DNA of 54,621 nucleotides, from positions 29,399,318 to 29,453,938 of the forward strand of contig NC_049979.1 in the NCBI RefSeq assembly GCF_000003815.2, written 5' to 3'. Position numbers and translations under genes: made by a program. The notes beneath the pieces were generated by a model. It searched no databases. It was not told the origin of the DNA and saw only the letters and a program-made list of their open reading frames with translations. This document shows, piece by piece, positions 15,301 to 24,933 of this stretch; the first letter of the stretch is position 1; each line of letters opens with the position of its first letter. This DNA comes from Branchiostoma floridae (taxonomy: Eukaryota; Chordata; Leptocardii; Amphioxiformes; Branchiostomatidae).

Positions 15301-18300
15301 CACTACATCCATGTTCAACCAGTCTTTGGAGGACTGGATGGGCACTTGTTCTGATGGCACAATTAAAACATTGAATAAGTAACCTTTATGTTGATTAGGC
15401 TATGTTGCTGAGATTAGATGGACTATAAGACACAACTCTTGCGAGTTTACATTCTGAAGTAATTGGTCATCAGTATTGATCCTGAAAAAGGCAACAGAGG
15501 TTGTTGAAAATTTGATCCGACTGTAAATCTTTGTGTTTGAAGAAAGATTAGCATTGTACTAATACTAGTACTTTTCCTTGCTGTTTTGAGTATCGGGGTA
15601 TATTTTAATAGGTAGGGCTTCCTAGCCCTTTCCATTTAACATTCGTTAGAGATACCTCCACAAACTTAGAACCCCTATATTACATCCCTTTCGAAAGGCG
15701 CTGCAGCCCCAACCAAGATGCCCTACCCAGGATTAGAACCAAGTTACTAACTAATTGGAACCAGGATCTAAACTGAGGTTGCTACCAGTTGAGCTACAGG
15801 GACATCCCTTATAGGGCTGTGTACTGACCTTGTAATGGAACCCCTGTGTCCATCTCAGCTAGTAACACATCCTCAGAGTTGTCCTGCTCACTGACCATAC
15901 TCCTGAGTCTGTCCTCCTCACTCAGACTGGACACAGCAGACACACCTGCAGCAGGGACTTGTGCCTGCTCTGCAGTACCAACAGGGGCAGTCAGGGGGCT
16001 CTCATTACTGGTGTGTTGTGTCTCTCCTGTTGACTGGTGCTTTTTCTTGGAAGCCAGAAACTGGATGAGACTGGGATCTGAAAGGGACAAAAATTTGAAA
16101 GCAATTTTTATGTAATTTGTTTAATTCAACTTTTTCGAGATTGACAGCTGGCAAGAGATATGATATTTATGATCTAACATCAGAATGATGAAATAGTTGT
16201 AGACTCTAATATAGTCTCCTAATTTCTGTTAGGAAAGCGACCCTAAGAACCAAAGCCAACCTAAGGTCCACTTTATTTCAGATTTCATTTGAAGGCGGCA
16301 CACCCTTTTAAGTCTAGCGACAATATCTTCCAGGCAAATATCCTGAAGGAAAATAACTGTATGGGAGGTCAACGGATACCCTTCAGCTAAAAGACCAGCT
16401 GAGTTTTGTTTCTTCTGCTACCCCAATCTTCATAAATTAGATGGTAAAAGAAATTCTGTCCATGAACAGTTTTGTCACATCTTTGCCGTGCACTACCTTG
16501 GACCCATGTCGCAGAATAACTGGGCTATGCACTGTTCACACCCGTCATATTATCCACGATCTTCGGGCGTATCGATGGAAGGTCGGCCATATTCAAGATT
16601 GACAGAGGGTTGCGCGTATTTTTCACCTGAAACCCGTCCCTGTCACATATAAGCCATACTTTGTACCTTGTACAATTGTTGTGCGATGAAGTTATTATTA
16701 TAAGCGAGGCTCGGGCGATTGCCGCAGAATCGTCGTCCGATCGATTTTTGCCAAATGTGACAGAGGTGTTATGGACACTAGACTTACCGAGGGTCTGCAG
16801 TAGTTTATCCCTCTCCTGTTGAATCTGTTCCTCTGTCATGGTGGACAGGCGAGCTACGTTCTCCTGGTGAATCTGATGTACTTCTGTCTCTACAGCTCTT
16901 CTATCGTGGGAGAGTCCCGATCCCTCCACAATGGTGCTGGTGTCTTCAGTTGTTCACATAGGGAAAATATGGACATTCCTTATAGTCTTAAACTCTGAAA
17001 TCATTTTCTATTTATATATGATATTGCTTAGTAATAGTAGCACAGAACTTATAAAACTGGTGTAACAATGTTAGGAACTAGAGAGTAACATTGTCTATTC
17101 CTCCCTGGTCCTCTGGTTCTTTTAAAATGTTGCAAAGTAAAACAATGTGTATCAAAGGATACCAGTTGTTCTTGTGGTTTACAAATGTACCTTGAATTGA
17201 CTACTGGCATATAGGTTTTCTTACAGGGTGGGGTTGGTAGCTCTTCTCCTGACTTGAGGCACCTCCTTGAAGACATGGCCCCCATTTTATGCCCTTTCCA
17301 AAATATAGTGAAGCCCCAACCGAGATACCCTTCCCAGAATTTGAACTGGAGTCTCCTACTTTAGTTACAAATTAATCAGAACCAGGAGCTCAACTGCTAC
17401 CAGTTGAGCTACAGGGACATCCAAGCCTTTGTCTTCATCTTGAGCTGAAGTAAAAATCGTTGATATGCAAAATGAAGAGAAAGCTAAAACAAATTCATAG
17501 ATAAGAATGACAGACTTTCAGACAAGGAAGGTTTGGATAACTATTTCTGTACAAAAATTCTAAGAACATACCTCCAAACATAATGGTTTGTGCATTGCCT
17601 TGGTCTGTCTCCATCTTTTCTGTAGCTACCTCCTGGTTCTGTTCTGGAAGTCCAAACACTGTTGGAGACACTGCAGAGAACTGCTGTGCAAAGAGGCTGA
17701 CTGGCTTGGTGGGTTTCTCATTCTGAAGAAGATGATATTATACATACAAGTCATCTTTACCAGATAGTGTTATCTTTTGACAGTAGGGTTGAAACGCTGA
17801 ACACCACCCACATGCAGACCTGTCCCTGATGGTGAACACCATCCACACACAGACCTGTCCCTGGTGCTGAACACCATCCACACACAGACCTGTCCCTGGT
17901 GCTGAACACCATCCACATGCAGACCTGTCCCTGGTGCTGAACACCATCCACACACAGACCTGTCCCTGGTGCTGAACACCATCCACACACAGACCTGTCC
18001 CTGGTGCTGAACACCATCCACATGCAGACCTGTCCCTGGTGCTGAACACCATCCACACACAGACCTGTCCCTGGTGCTGAACACCATCCACATGCAGACC
18101 TGTCCCTGGGGCTGAAGACCATCCACACACNNNNNNNNNNNNNNNNNNNNNNNNNNNNNNNNNNNNNNNNNNNNNNNNNNNNNNNNNNNNNNNNNNNNNN
18201 NNNNNNNNNNNNNNNNNNNNNNNNNNNNNNATGAAGCACCCTGGGGAATGCCAAGCAAGTTGTGAGTGGCTGTCTCACAGTTTGTCCACTGGTGTCTCTT

Positions 18301-20519
18301 TCCTGTGTACAAAAGTACAGCCACATGTCACGATAGTTAGTTGAAGGACTGTTATTAGTCACAGTTATCATGAAATATCTACTCCATAAACTATAAAGTG
18401 ATCAAAGGATGCATTATTTGTTGCAAACTAATGATTTTGGTATTGGATAATTTCCAAGCAGATTGTTCAGGGGCAAAGGGACTATTGACAGGATGTTTCT
18501 ATGAACAACATTTTTCACTATTCACAGGATGTTCCTGTCAATAAGACTTTTTTTCACTATTGACGGGATGCTCCTGTCAACAGCCATTGTGATACTTGTA
18601 AGTAGAAGCAGTGCAAACTTACCACTATCTCTGTAAGAACCTTGGTGACATGGGTGTCATGAGCTGTGGAAACATAAGGCACATTTGCTTTGTGTATTAT
18701 CATCAACATATTATTTTCAAAGAATATACAAAGTCTAAAGTAAGGCAAAGCCATTATCCTAAATTGAGGGGAAGAATAATGGATTTTCAAATAGTTGAAA
18801 GCACTGGTGCAATCTGGTTTTGCTTTGCAGGGCTTGAAATACCACCTGCATATGCAGGTTAGTGCTGGTAAAATTGGACCTGTGCAGGTATTCCTGGTGT
18901 CTTCCTGCACCTAACCTGCACTGGTCCATGTACTGGGTCTTATACATAAATTTCATATGATGTAGGTATATGTGAATTGTTATTAGCTGCATTGACTGTT
19001 ACCACCTAAAGAGTATAAAAGAAAAAAATAGCAATGGTTCCTGAAGAAGTCTAGTATGATTCAAACCTGCTAAATTCAGAGTGGTGCAGGTAAAATTTGT
19101 CTGGTGCTGGTAATTTTCAATCTTTCCTGCACCAGTGGACCCTACGCTCAATCTCTGGCCCAAGGATCCATGGACAAGAGGTAGGTTACCACCTGTGCTA
19201 CAGAACATGTTTAAACTGAGCAGTGAAAACGATAAATAAAAAGGGAGTCCATACTTTCCATCTGTTCCTCCACATCAAAGGCTTCTTCTTCCACATCTTG
19301 TACCTGTGCATCATTAGGGACAAGGGTAGATTTTTTTACTAGTTAACACTAAGTTTCTTTGTGAGTTATTTTCAAAATCACCAAATGTAAAGGAACTTTG
19401 AATCTTCAAGTGAGTGCATTACAATTGTATCTAGGCATATTACTTGGTTTCAAAGTCTCAAAGTGTAACACTACCTAATTACCATCAGTCTTATTTTCAC
19501 AAAAATGCACAAATGGAATAACATGTTATTCCATGTGTGCATTTTTGTGAAAATAAGACTGATGGTACACATCCAACACGTTGTGTATGTGTAAGGCCTA
19601 AAACGTAGATAGGTCTACAGCTGTTATTCATTAGTAGCCAATCAGTAGGCTTCATACGGGAAAAACCAAAGCTGCTTGAAATTCTACCTCTTTCTGCCAG
19701 GAAGCGTAACTACATACAGAAAATTTTGGACCACTGGCCCAACAATTTTGGCCCAACACCAGACTGGAGAGCTCGAGGTTTTTCTACTGTATAGATTGAA
19801 CAGCCTTTAGCAATAACCCATCGAGAAGAAGCACACCTTTTTTCGTCTCTGCTTGAACCTTGATGCTTTCTTGGAAGATTTTGGACCGGTCTCAAATGAT
19901 GGCAGCTGTGGTGGAAGACCTGCAAAACATATGTCATATGTTTGGTTCATGAAAAACAAAAGAAACTGGTAAACAATTGAAAATCCATAGCCATTTGATC
20001 TATTTCAGGAAGCGAAGTTTTACACAAAGTCACCCCTGCAGTTTGAAGTGAAGGTGATAGGCGTCCAAACTGATGTCACCTTTCAGTGAGCAGAAAACCC
20101 AAATCTTGACCATAGCATGTCCAGAACACGAGATACAAGAAACGGTGTGTCTACAGGAGCCCAAAATCCAACTCTTGATCCAAGTTATCTCAAGTATACA
20201 AAACAGGCCAACCAAATACCGTATTTTAAGTCTATCCATAGCTTTTTAAGGTAAGGTGCTATCAATCACAAACAAACATACTATCGAAAAGGCTATCATA
20301 ACAACCTAACCTTACAGTATACTTTATATTATTACCTCCAAGTTCCAAATCAACAACATCTCTCGCTGTCGTCTGCTTCTCCCGACCATGCTGTTCCTCC
20401 TTCGAGCCTGGTTTTCTGACGACTTTCGCGGATCCAGTGGTTTCAGCCGCCAGGAATTCTCTCTGTGACTTCAGAAGATCTTCCTCTGTGTCCCCTGGCT
20501 TTGGCCGAGCAGAATACAT
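332..20519 (-). CDS. RPAP1: RNA polymerase II-associated protein 1 (RPAP1), 25 coding exons, 3' end outside window
   Basis: RPAP1 is a nuclear/cytoplasmic factor that links RNA polymerase II to assembly and Mediator partners. Exons traced from start codon leftward: 20336-20519, 19837-19919, 19255-19303, 18623-18663, 18231(gap edge)-18302, 17572-17722, 16788-16943, 15829-16077, 15241-15350, 14595-14693, 13892-13993, 13125-13292, 12211-12351, 11402-11536, 10896-10965, 10629-10732, 10286-10341, 9996-10097, 5026-5187, 4442-4592, 3124-3195, 2554-2663, 1695-1899, 1054-1188, 332-474. All visible junctions are GT/AG and keep phase, giving about 1,017 codons; the human protein has about 1,390. The N-terminus [16 protein letters not shown] resembles human RPAP1. 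Exon 7 carries the RPAP1_N-type helix (HQENVARL), exons 9-11 the RPAP1_C block ([22 protein letters not shown]), and later exons follow the human order ([32 protein letters not shown]). The rest of exon 5 lies in the N gap. The last visible exon ends at a GTAAGC donor, so the gene continues to the left. Similarity was judged from memory, not computed. Confidence 0.93.
2290..2495 (-). repeat. tRNA-derived SINE, copy 1 (RPAP1 intron)
   Basis: Read on the minus strand it begins GGGATGTCCCTGTAGCTCAA with an A-box-like TAGCTCAAATGG, then a B-box-like GGTTTGAGTTC. A shared body follows, including the stretch about aaggacatagaatgggggtcc and ending in gggctaccaac. It is one of three related copies in this gene, all in the gene's own orientation. 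Confidence 0.75.
3654..3760. mobile_element. Short hairpin element, ~107 bp
   Basis: TACAACACGGTGTATT at the left is mirrored by AATACACCGTGTTGTA at the right, about 70 bp apart. The loop is GC-rich. It lies in the RPAP1 intron just beside the 76-bp array. This is probably a miniature inverted-repeat element, but the target duplication is unclear. Confidence 0.5.
3776..4512 (-). repeat. 76-bp tandem array duplicating the 3' end of RPAP1 exon 20 with its splice signals
   Basis: About ten units of roughly 76 bp, two of them shortened near 4281-4370. On the minus strand each full unit is 54 nt, reading in the exon frame as [16 protein letters not shown]-type sequence, followed by a 22-nt AT-rich spacer that begins GTAATT and ends TTACAG. 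The unit at the right end is continuous with exon 20 (4442-4592), whose donor lies at 4440-4441. The other units lie in the following intron. The 22-nt spacer is far too short to be a normal metazoan intron. Confidence 0.9.
5232..9434. mobile_element. Outer miniature element flanked by TTAA, split by the 3.9-kb fold-back element
   Basis: TTAA at 5232-5235 is followed by AGCTATACTACCTAAT. At the other side the complement of AGGTATACTACGTAAT is followed by TTAA at 9431-9434. This fits a TTAA-targeting (piggyBac-like) miniature element with ~16-bp inverted ends into which the fold-back element inserted. No transposase frame was seen, so the superfamily call rests on TTAA alone. Confidence 0.5.
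5314..9221. mobile_element. 3.9-kb inverted-repeat (fold-back type) element built of ~190-bp tandem units, in RPAP1 intron 18
   Basis: The ends mirror each other: CCGGGCTGAAGTTAGCAGCC at 5314 and its complement ending at 9221, followed inward by several short GCAGCCGATTTTA-type repeats and ~270 bp of mirrored AT-rich sequence. Inside are seven ~190-bp units in one orientation (5.6-6.9 kb) and about ten in the opposite orientation (7.0-8.9 kb), with the flip near 6,960. Each unit contains GCCCGTGAACTTGTAAG and, about 75 bp on, ACGGGCC, so units have internal dyad symmetry. An internal copy of the terminal segment lies at 8075-8155. No coding frame of note is present. The element lies between RPAP1 exons 18 and 19. 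Confidence 0.85.
12874..13079. mobile_element. Miniature inverted-repeat element, 206 bp (RPAP1 intron 12)
   Basis: Terminal inverted repeats AGTTTACCTTTATCCGC at both ends (the right copy inverted), plus an internal mirrored GGGATATCAAGTC motif. No protein is encoded. The element ends 46 bp from the exon 12 donor side. No clear target-site duplication. Confidence 0.65.
13700..13785 (-). repeat. tRNA-like sequence, probable pseudogene or SINE remnant
   Basis: The minus strand has a B-box-like GGTTCGTGTCC (one mismatch to consensus), an anticodon-arm-like stem with an 8-nt rather than 7-nt loop, and a T run shortly downstream that could end pol III transcription. The 5' arm does not form a convincing acceptor stem, so I do not call a functional tRNA. 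Confidence 0.35.
14850..15135 (+). repeat. Dispersed repeat fragment ending in a CAGA-rich tail, copy 1
   Basis: Contains CTGCAGTTCC, GGAGGCCCAAACTTACAGC and a second CTGCAGTTCCTTAAAAAAGC, ends in ACAAACAGACAGACAGAC. A diverged relative with the same order of motifs lies at 39480-39780. It is probably the 3' part of a retroelement family, but the type is not identified. Confidence 0.5.
15625..15808 (-). repeat. tRNA-derived SINE, copy 2 (RPAP1 intron 8)
   Basis: Minus-strand start GGGATGTCCCTGTAGCTCAA, A-box-like TAGCTCAACTGG and B-box-like GGTTCTAATCC, then the same body as copies 1 and 3 (gggttctaag, gaggtatctc). It lies about 20 bp from the exon 8 splice donor. Confidence 0.75.
16538..16772. 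mobile_element. Harbinger-like miniature element, copy 1, next to RPAP1 exon 7
   Basis: It shares most of its length with the copy at 43466-43648, including TTATTATTATAAGCGAGGCT and CGATTGCCGCAGAA. The terminal repeats (ACACCCGTCATATTA and the complement of AACACCTCTGTCACATT) are degraded relative to the other copy. It ends about 15 bp from the exon 7 donor. Confidence 0.65.
17225..17430 (-). repeat. tRNA-derived SINE, copy 3 (RPAP1 intron 6)
   Basis: Minus-strand start GGATGTCCCTGTAGCTCAA, A-box-like TAGCTCAACTGG, B-box-like AGTTCAAATTC, then the shared body with gaggtgcctcaagtc and gagctaccaac. Divergence from the other two copies suggests independent older insertions. Confidence 0.75.
17800..18130 (-). 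repeat. 35-bp minisatellite in RPAP1 intron 5, open at the gap
   Basis: About nine head-to-tail copies of a 35-bp unit containing CAGACCTGTCCCTGGTGCTG. Two unit variants, ACACAC versus ACATGC, alternate irregularly. The array runs into the N gap, so its length is unknown. Because 35 is not a multiple of 3, a reading frame cycles every 105 bp, and long stop-free minus-strand frames read [11 protein letters not shown]-type repeats. These are a periodicity artefact rather than good evidence for a protein. Confidence 0.93.
18131..18230. other. Assembly gap (100 N) cutting RPAP1 exon 5
   Basis: A run of exactly 100 N, the conventional size for a gap of unknown length. On its right, RPAP1 exon 5 (acceptor at 18303-18304) reads [20 protein letters not shown] straight into the gap. 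On its left is the 35-bp minisatellite. The exon end, its donor and the true number of minisatellite units are therefore missing. Confidence 0.97.
19481..19566. repeat. 86-bp near-perfect palindrome in RPAP1 intron 2
   Basis: Two 43-bp arms with no spacer, centred between 19523 and 19524 at ACATGT. The outer ends are ACCATCAGTCTTATTTTCAC and its complement. I found one mismatch pair (aaatgg versus ccatgt). In pre-mRNA it would make a long hairpin. Confidence 0.9.
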
Positions 20520-20794
20520 CCTTACAGGAGGAATACACGAGCTCTTTACACCAATTTCGCGGGAAATTTCACATGTTGGCCGCCATTTTCTTTTACTTTA
20601 CAGGTCAAAGGTTATACTACAATGCTCTGGGAACGAGATTCGCGTAGACATCTGGGACCGAGACTTGCAGCCTAGCAACCAGGTAAACAAGAAGAAAGGA
20701 CGGAGGTCGCTTGTTGATCACAGTGTACAACACAAGTTTTGTCGGGTTTACGCACGTCTTACTGGTTTTCATACATTCTGAAGAGTCTGTTACG
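20520..20794. promoter_or_regulatory. Divergent RPAP1/TCTE1 promoter
   Basis: Only 275 bp separate the two divergent start codons. Visible motifs: CCAAT at 20551-20555; an E2F-like TTTCGCGGGAAA at 20555-20566; a YY1-like GAAAATGGCGGCC on the minus strand at 20578-20590; an X-box-like GCAGCC-T-AGCAAC at 20667-20679 (one mismatch to GTNRCC/RGYAAC); and a forkhead-like GTAAACA at 20683-20689. The last two are the recognition types of RFX and FOXJ1, the regulators of motile-cilium genes, and lie on the TCTE1 side. Activity is inferred from sequence only. Confidence 0.75.
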
Positions 20795-23700
20795 ATGGCG
20801 GAGCCTCCACTTGCTCAGAATGGGTCTAAAAGCGGTCCAGGTAGTGTTAAAAGTGGCAAGAGTAAGGGCGGATCGGCGAGAAGTAAGTCAAAAGGGAAGG
20901 ATGGCGTCCCGTCTCCTGTCACCACGGCTAAGGACAACCCCTCTGCAGACCCCCGCACCATGAGGAGGATCATTGCGGAGGATCCCGAGTGGTCCCTGGC
21001 CACAGTCCCGCTCCTCACGGACCTCTGTATCGTGCACATCGTCAATAACTTTGAACGTGAGTGTTTGAATACTTTTTTATGATTTCTGCTCATGACGTCA
21101 TAGTTAACACGATAGTGAGTTTGGAACCAGCAGAGCTCACGAGAAACACTCTTTTTAGAAGAAGATAAAGCAAACTTTATGAAAACTTGTAATTATATTA
21201 CTTTAAGATGATTAGACACTGTTGGCTTCTTAAAAGATCATTTCTCTCAAGTCACGGTACCAGCCTCTGCACCTGCCGAAATGTTTACTGACGTCAGAAA
21301 ATAACTTGATTACCTGACAACAAGAATCAATAACTAGAAGTATGATTTGTAACATTCGATATTTAATAACATTAGTAACAGTTATGGTGTATTCAAGTTA
21401 TGCAAACATCTTTGTTCGTTGAATAATACTTATGATGGTTGCTTGTAGTCAGGAACTATTGTATTTTTTAGTATCATTGATGACATACATGTAACGTTAA
21501 GCACTTTAATTTGTAATTAAGCTTTAAGCCAAACACACTACAATTATGCGACGCAACACCACATGCAACAATATTCAATACGATCTAACAAAAAAACTGT
21601 TGTATATATTGTTATGAGTTCAGTTTCACACACTTCACAATATAAATAATATATATACAATGTAAAGTTGACCTTTGGTACCTCTTTATTTCCAGACAAC
21701 CCTCTACTGGATGAACTAAAACCAAAGCACAGGGCCAAAGTTTTAGAGAAGATCTCCACCAACATTCCTCTAAAGGTCACTGCGCATCTCATCAGTGATG
21801 AAGGGTACTGGCAGAGGTGCTGCAAAGCAAGATGGGATATCTGCGACGTCTCGCATTACGGCGGCAGCTGGAAGAGGATGTACTTTGAGCGGAACCTGGA
21901 GCACATCATCGAACACTTCGTCCCCGAGAGAACCAACATGGACGTCGTGACGGACGTCTTACCGCTGTCGGGAGAATACATCAAGAGACTCAACATCAAA
22001 CAGCTGCTTCCTCCAATCAAGGAAGAGACCAAGAAAGACGATGACACCTCGGAAACGGGGAGCGAGCTGGGAGACGGACCTGAGGTGGATCACTTCGAGT
22101 TCGGTCCGGTGTTTGAGAAGCTGCCGCATCTCGAGGAGTTTGGCGTGACGTATGGAGTGAAGGACTGCGGGATGAACTTTGAGTGGAACCTGTTCCAGTT
22201 CACCACGCGGGACTGCCTGCTGATATCCAAGGCCGTGAAGAGCTGCAAGACGCTGCAGAAGTTTCACCTGTGCCGCAGCAAGGTTGACGACGATAAAGTT
22301 CGCGTCCTCATCAGTCACCTCCTGGACCATCCCTCGCTGACGGAGCTCGATCTCTCGCACAACATGATCGGAGACAGCGGGGCACGTGCCGCCGGCAAGC
22401 TCATCAACCGCAGTAGAGTAGTCAAGATGAACCTGTGCGACAACAAGATAGGCGCCCCCGGTGCGCTGGCTATCGGCCATGCCGTGTCGAAAAACACAAC
22501 GCTAAAGTGTTTGGACTTGCGTCTCAATCGCCTTGGTGATGATGGCGGACAGGCCATCTGTAAAGCCCTTCTGAAGAACTCCACTCTGACCGACCTGAAC
22601 ATTGGGAGTAACAACATGACGGAACCGACAGCCTCCATCCTGTCCCAGGTTCTCACAACCAACACAACGATTCGCACGATCAACCTATCCTGCAACAGAG
22701 TTGGGCCCGTAAGTATGGCGTAGCATTTTTGCTGTTTCATTTACCTGTAGCAGACTTGAGAAGTTCCCAATATATTCAATATGCACCTCCTTTCTTTTCA
22801 CTTGAAATACAATCTAGTAGTGGTGCGTAACTAAACTCATATTCAGGTTCAGGTCCGGATTCAGGTCCAGCAGTTCAGGTTCAGGTCCGGACTTTAAGTC
22901 TTTAAGACTTCAAGGTTTTAGATGGTTTAGAATAAGAAAAAGGGAATACAAGTGACAGATAGCTTTTTGCAAGTCCATACTTGGCTCTGGACATTTAGTT
23001 TTTTTTTTACTTTGACCTAAACATTTTTAGGTCCAATTCCAAGTCTGGGCTTTAGGTACACACCGCTACAATCTAGCCTCTACCAGGCTCAACAGGTCAC
23101 TGGAAAATTGGCCAAATAGACAGATAACATGCCAGAGTAGTTAGGTCAGGTGCCAAGCAGTACAGCCTTGGGAGCCTGTCAGGAGGCACAAACTGTGCTC
23201 CCTCTCAGCTTATTCCTCTGGCATGTTATGAGTCTACATGTTTTGGGGCAATTTCTGCTATTTTTTCGGTGACCTGTGGAGCCTGTTAGAGATGAAGCAT
23301 TATGCATTGCTACAACATCTCATGCTTAAAGAACCACATCACAAGATAAACTATTTTCTTGTGAAACATAATGTCATAGAGGAATAGAGCTGAATGAATG
23401 TTGTAAAGCTGACTTTGGTTGTGGAAGTAAAAGGCAATACCATTCCCTACATACAGTGGATAACAACCCACTGCCCCTACAGCCTCAGAAAGGGCTATGG
23501 GACCTCAGTGTCACTGATGAAAGACGCCGGATGGTTGTCTGAAACATCTGAAGGTTTCCAAAATCAAATCCAGTTGCTTGAGTAACTGCTTTTTGGCTTA
23601 TTCTTATTACTTGGATGTCTAACCTTCATCGACGTACGGGACTATATACCTTTTACAAACATTCAACTACAAATGCTGAGTGTTTGAAGATCATCATTCA

Positions 23701-24475
23701 TATCTGTCTATCTGTACTTTCCTATCTCCTATCACAATATGAGCACCCAAAACAAATTAAGACAAATATTGACGAGTCAGATGCAGAATGACAGACTAAA
23801 GAACTCTCCCATACGATACCCTACATAATGCATCTTTTAAATGCTTAATGTGAAGAATTTCTGCATTGTTACTAATTATGCAAATAAGTCCCTAATTTGC
23901 ATAATTAATTTGAAAGTGTACTAATTCTTCTTAGTATGTCTAGTAAATGATTGGGCTGTCAACACTGACCTGTGTACGTTAGTGAAAGGTGTACATAAGC
24001 AAGCCTAAATTATGCAAATGTAAAAGTCATTTGCATAATCAGAATATGTCATGGAGGTATGAGGTCTCCGAACTCTTGTTTTTAAAGTATTGCTACACAC
24101 ACCTTAGTTGTATAAATATCCCAAATGTTAAGCATTATTGCAATGTCTTATTATATACTTGATTATAAGATAATGTACTAGGTTCTAGAACAATTTCTGT
24201 CTTGACAACAATTATTGTAAAGAATCCACAATTCAGCCGACAGGCTGCAAGAGATTTTCAAACAAATATTAATAAACCATTCATCATCATCTCAGGATGG
24301 AGGTAAACAGCTGCAGGAGGGTATGGAGGAGAACAGCACAGTTTTGGAGATGGATCTGCGGCTCACCGAGGCCGGCCAGGAGAGCGAGTACTGCATCAAC
24401 CAGATCCTCAAGAAGAACCGAGAGGACGACCGCCAACTGCGGCTTCAGAACGAGAAGAACAAGCAGTCCTCGTGA
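20795..24475 (+). CDS. TCTE1: Dynein regulatory complex subunit 5 (TCTE1/DRC5), 3 exons
   Basis: DRC5 is a leucine-rich-repeat subunit of the nexin-dynein regulatory complex on axonemal doublets. Exons: 20795-21056, 21696-22708, 24296-24475, all with GT/AG borders and matching phase (1, 0), giving 484 residues; human TCTE1 is 501. The start in ACGATGG is preferred over an in-frame upstream ATG because similarity begins later. A basic Ser/Lys/Gly-rich leader (1-50) precedes RRIIAEDPEWSLATVPLLTD, nearly identical to human. Then come YW.RCC, GGSWKRM, an acidic linker, VKDCGMNFEWNLF, and leucine-rich repeats at roughly 270-440 (LTELDLSHNMIGDSGA, TINLSCNRVGP). The end has AGQESEYCINQIL and a charged tail. 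The 3' flank holds two miniature transposons, and a possible AATAAA is at 25457. Confidence 0.95.
22818..23068. mobile_element. hAT-like miniature element, 251 bp, TCTE1 intron 2
   Basis: Exact 8-bp target duplication CAATCTAG at 22810-22817 and 23069-23076. Terminal inverted repeats TAGTGGTGCGTAACTAAA and the complement of TAGCGGTGTGTACCTAAA. The interior repeats ggttcaggtccgga-type words. Eight-base duplications and TAGNGGTG ends fit the hAT superfamily. No transposase is present. Confidence 0.85.
23084..23285. mobile_element. Fold-back miniature element, ~202 bp, TCTE1 intron 2
   Basis: Ends CAGGCTCAACAGGTCAC and the complement of CAGGCTCCACAGGTCAC. A further internal mirrored pair is ATAACATGCCAGAG/CTCTGGCATGTTAT. 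A TA duplication is possible but not decisive. Non-coding. Confidence 0.65.
23450..23645 (+). repeat. Dispersed repeat fragment, TCTE1 intron 2
   Basis: Includes GATGAAAGACGCCGGATGG and ATCCAGTTGCTTGAGTAACT followed by TACTTGGATGTCTAACC. The last ~80 bp recur at about 38620-38705 in the same orientation, so this is a dispersed element with a conserved 3' end. Family not identified. Confidence 0.55.
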
Positions 24476-24611
24476 CCGTCCGTTTAACTCCATCTAGTGG
24501 CCGGTTTTAAATTGCATGGGCTGTCTTTTCCTAAAAATTATGGAAAGTTTTTCAAACACTGTGACCATTTCTTTTGTGAAAGGATCTTTCCCTTTAAAAT
24601 ATGCACTGGTA

Positions 24612-24911
24612 CAGGGTTGGACAAGTTTTCTAAAATCCACTTGTCCTATCAGGCAAGTACATAGAAACACTTGTCCGGACATTTAGAAGACATTTGTCTA
24701 TTAGTAAGTATTTTCAATTCCATCAATGGAATTCTTTTATTGTTGGCTCTATTTTTATGTGTTTCCAATGCTTAATGCTATGACTGTGAAAGGTAACATA
24801 ATGATTATGAAAATCTCTCATGGAAAAATCCCCGATCGGACAAGTTGCACTAGCCCAATCAGCACTTTAACTTGCTCTGGACAATCGGGCTAGTGGACTT
24901 GTCCAACCCTG
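24612..24911. mobile_element. Miniature element with 15-bp inverted ends, 3' of TCTE1
   Basis: CAGGGTTGGACAAGT at 24612 is mirrored perfectly by ACTTGTCCAACCCTG ending at 24911. The ends are hAT-like in style but no clean 8-bp duplication is seen; a TA flanks both sides. It begins 136 bp after the TCTE1 stop, so it may form part of the 3' UTR. Confidence 0.7.
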
Positions 24912-24933
24912 TAGTAGTTACATGTGTCTTTAA

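Noticed and set aside
17738-18371. Long minus-strand frames encoding [11 protein letters not shown]-type repeats
   Set aside because: They come from a 35-bp minisatellite that happens to be stop-free in several frames, and they run through an N gap. They do not represent a protein-coding gene.
20711-20794. Upstream in-frame ATG of TCTE1 (28 more residues)
   Set aside because: The extra residues do not resemble the family and would read through the probable promoter/5' UTR. The ACGATGG start fits better.
22315-22740. Minus-strand frame opposite TCTE1 exon 2
   Set aside because: Shadow of the strongly conserved plus-strand leucine-rich-repeat exon.
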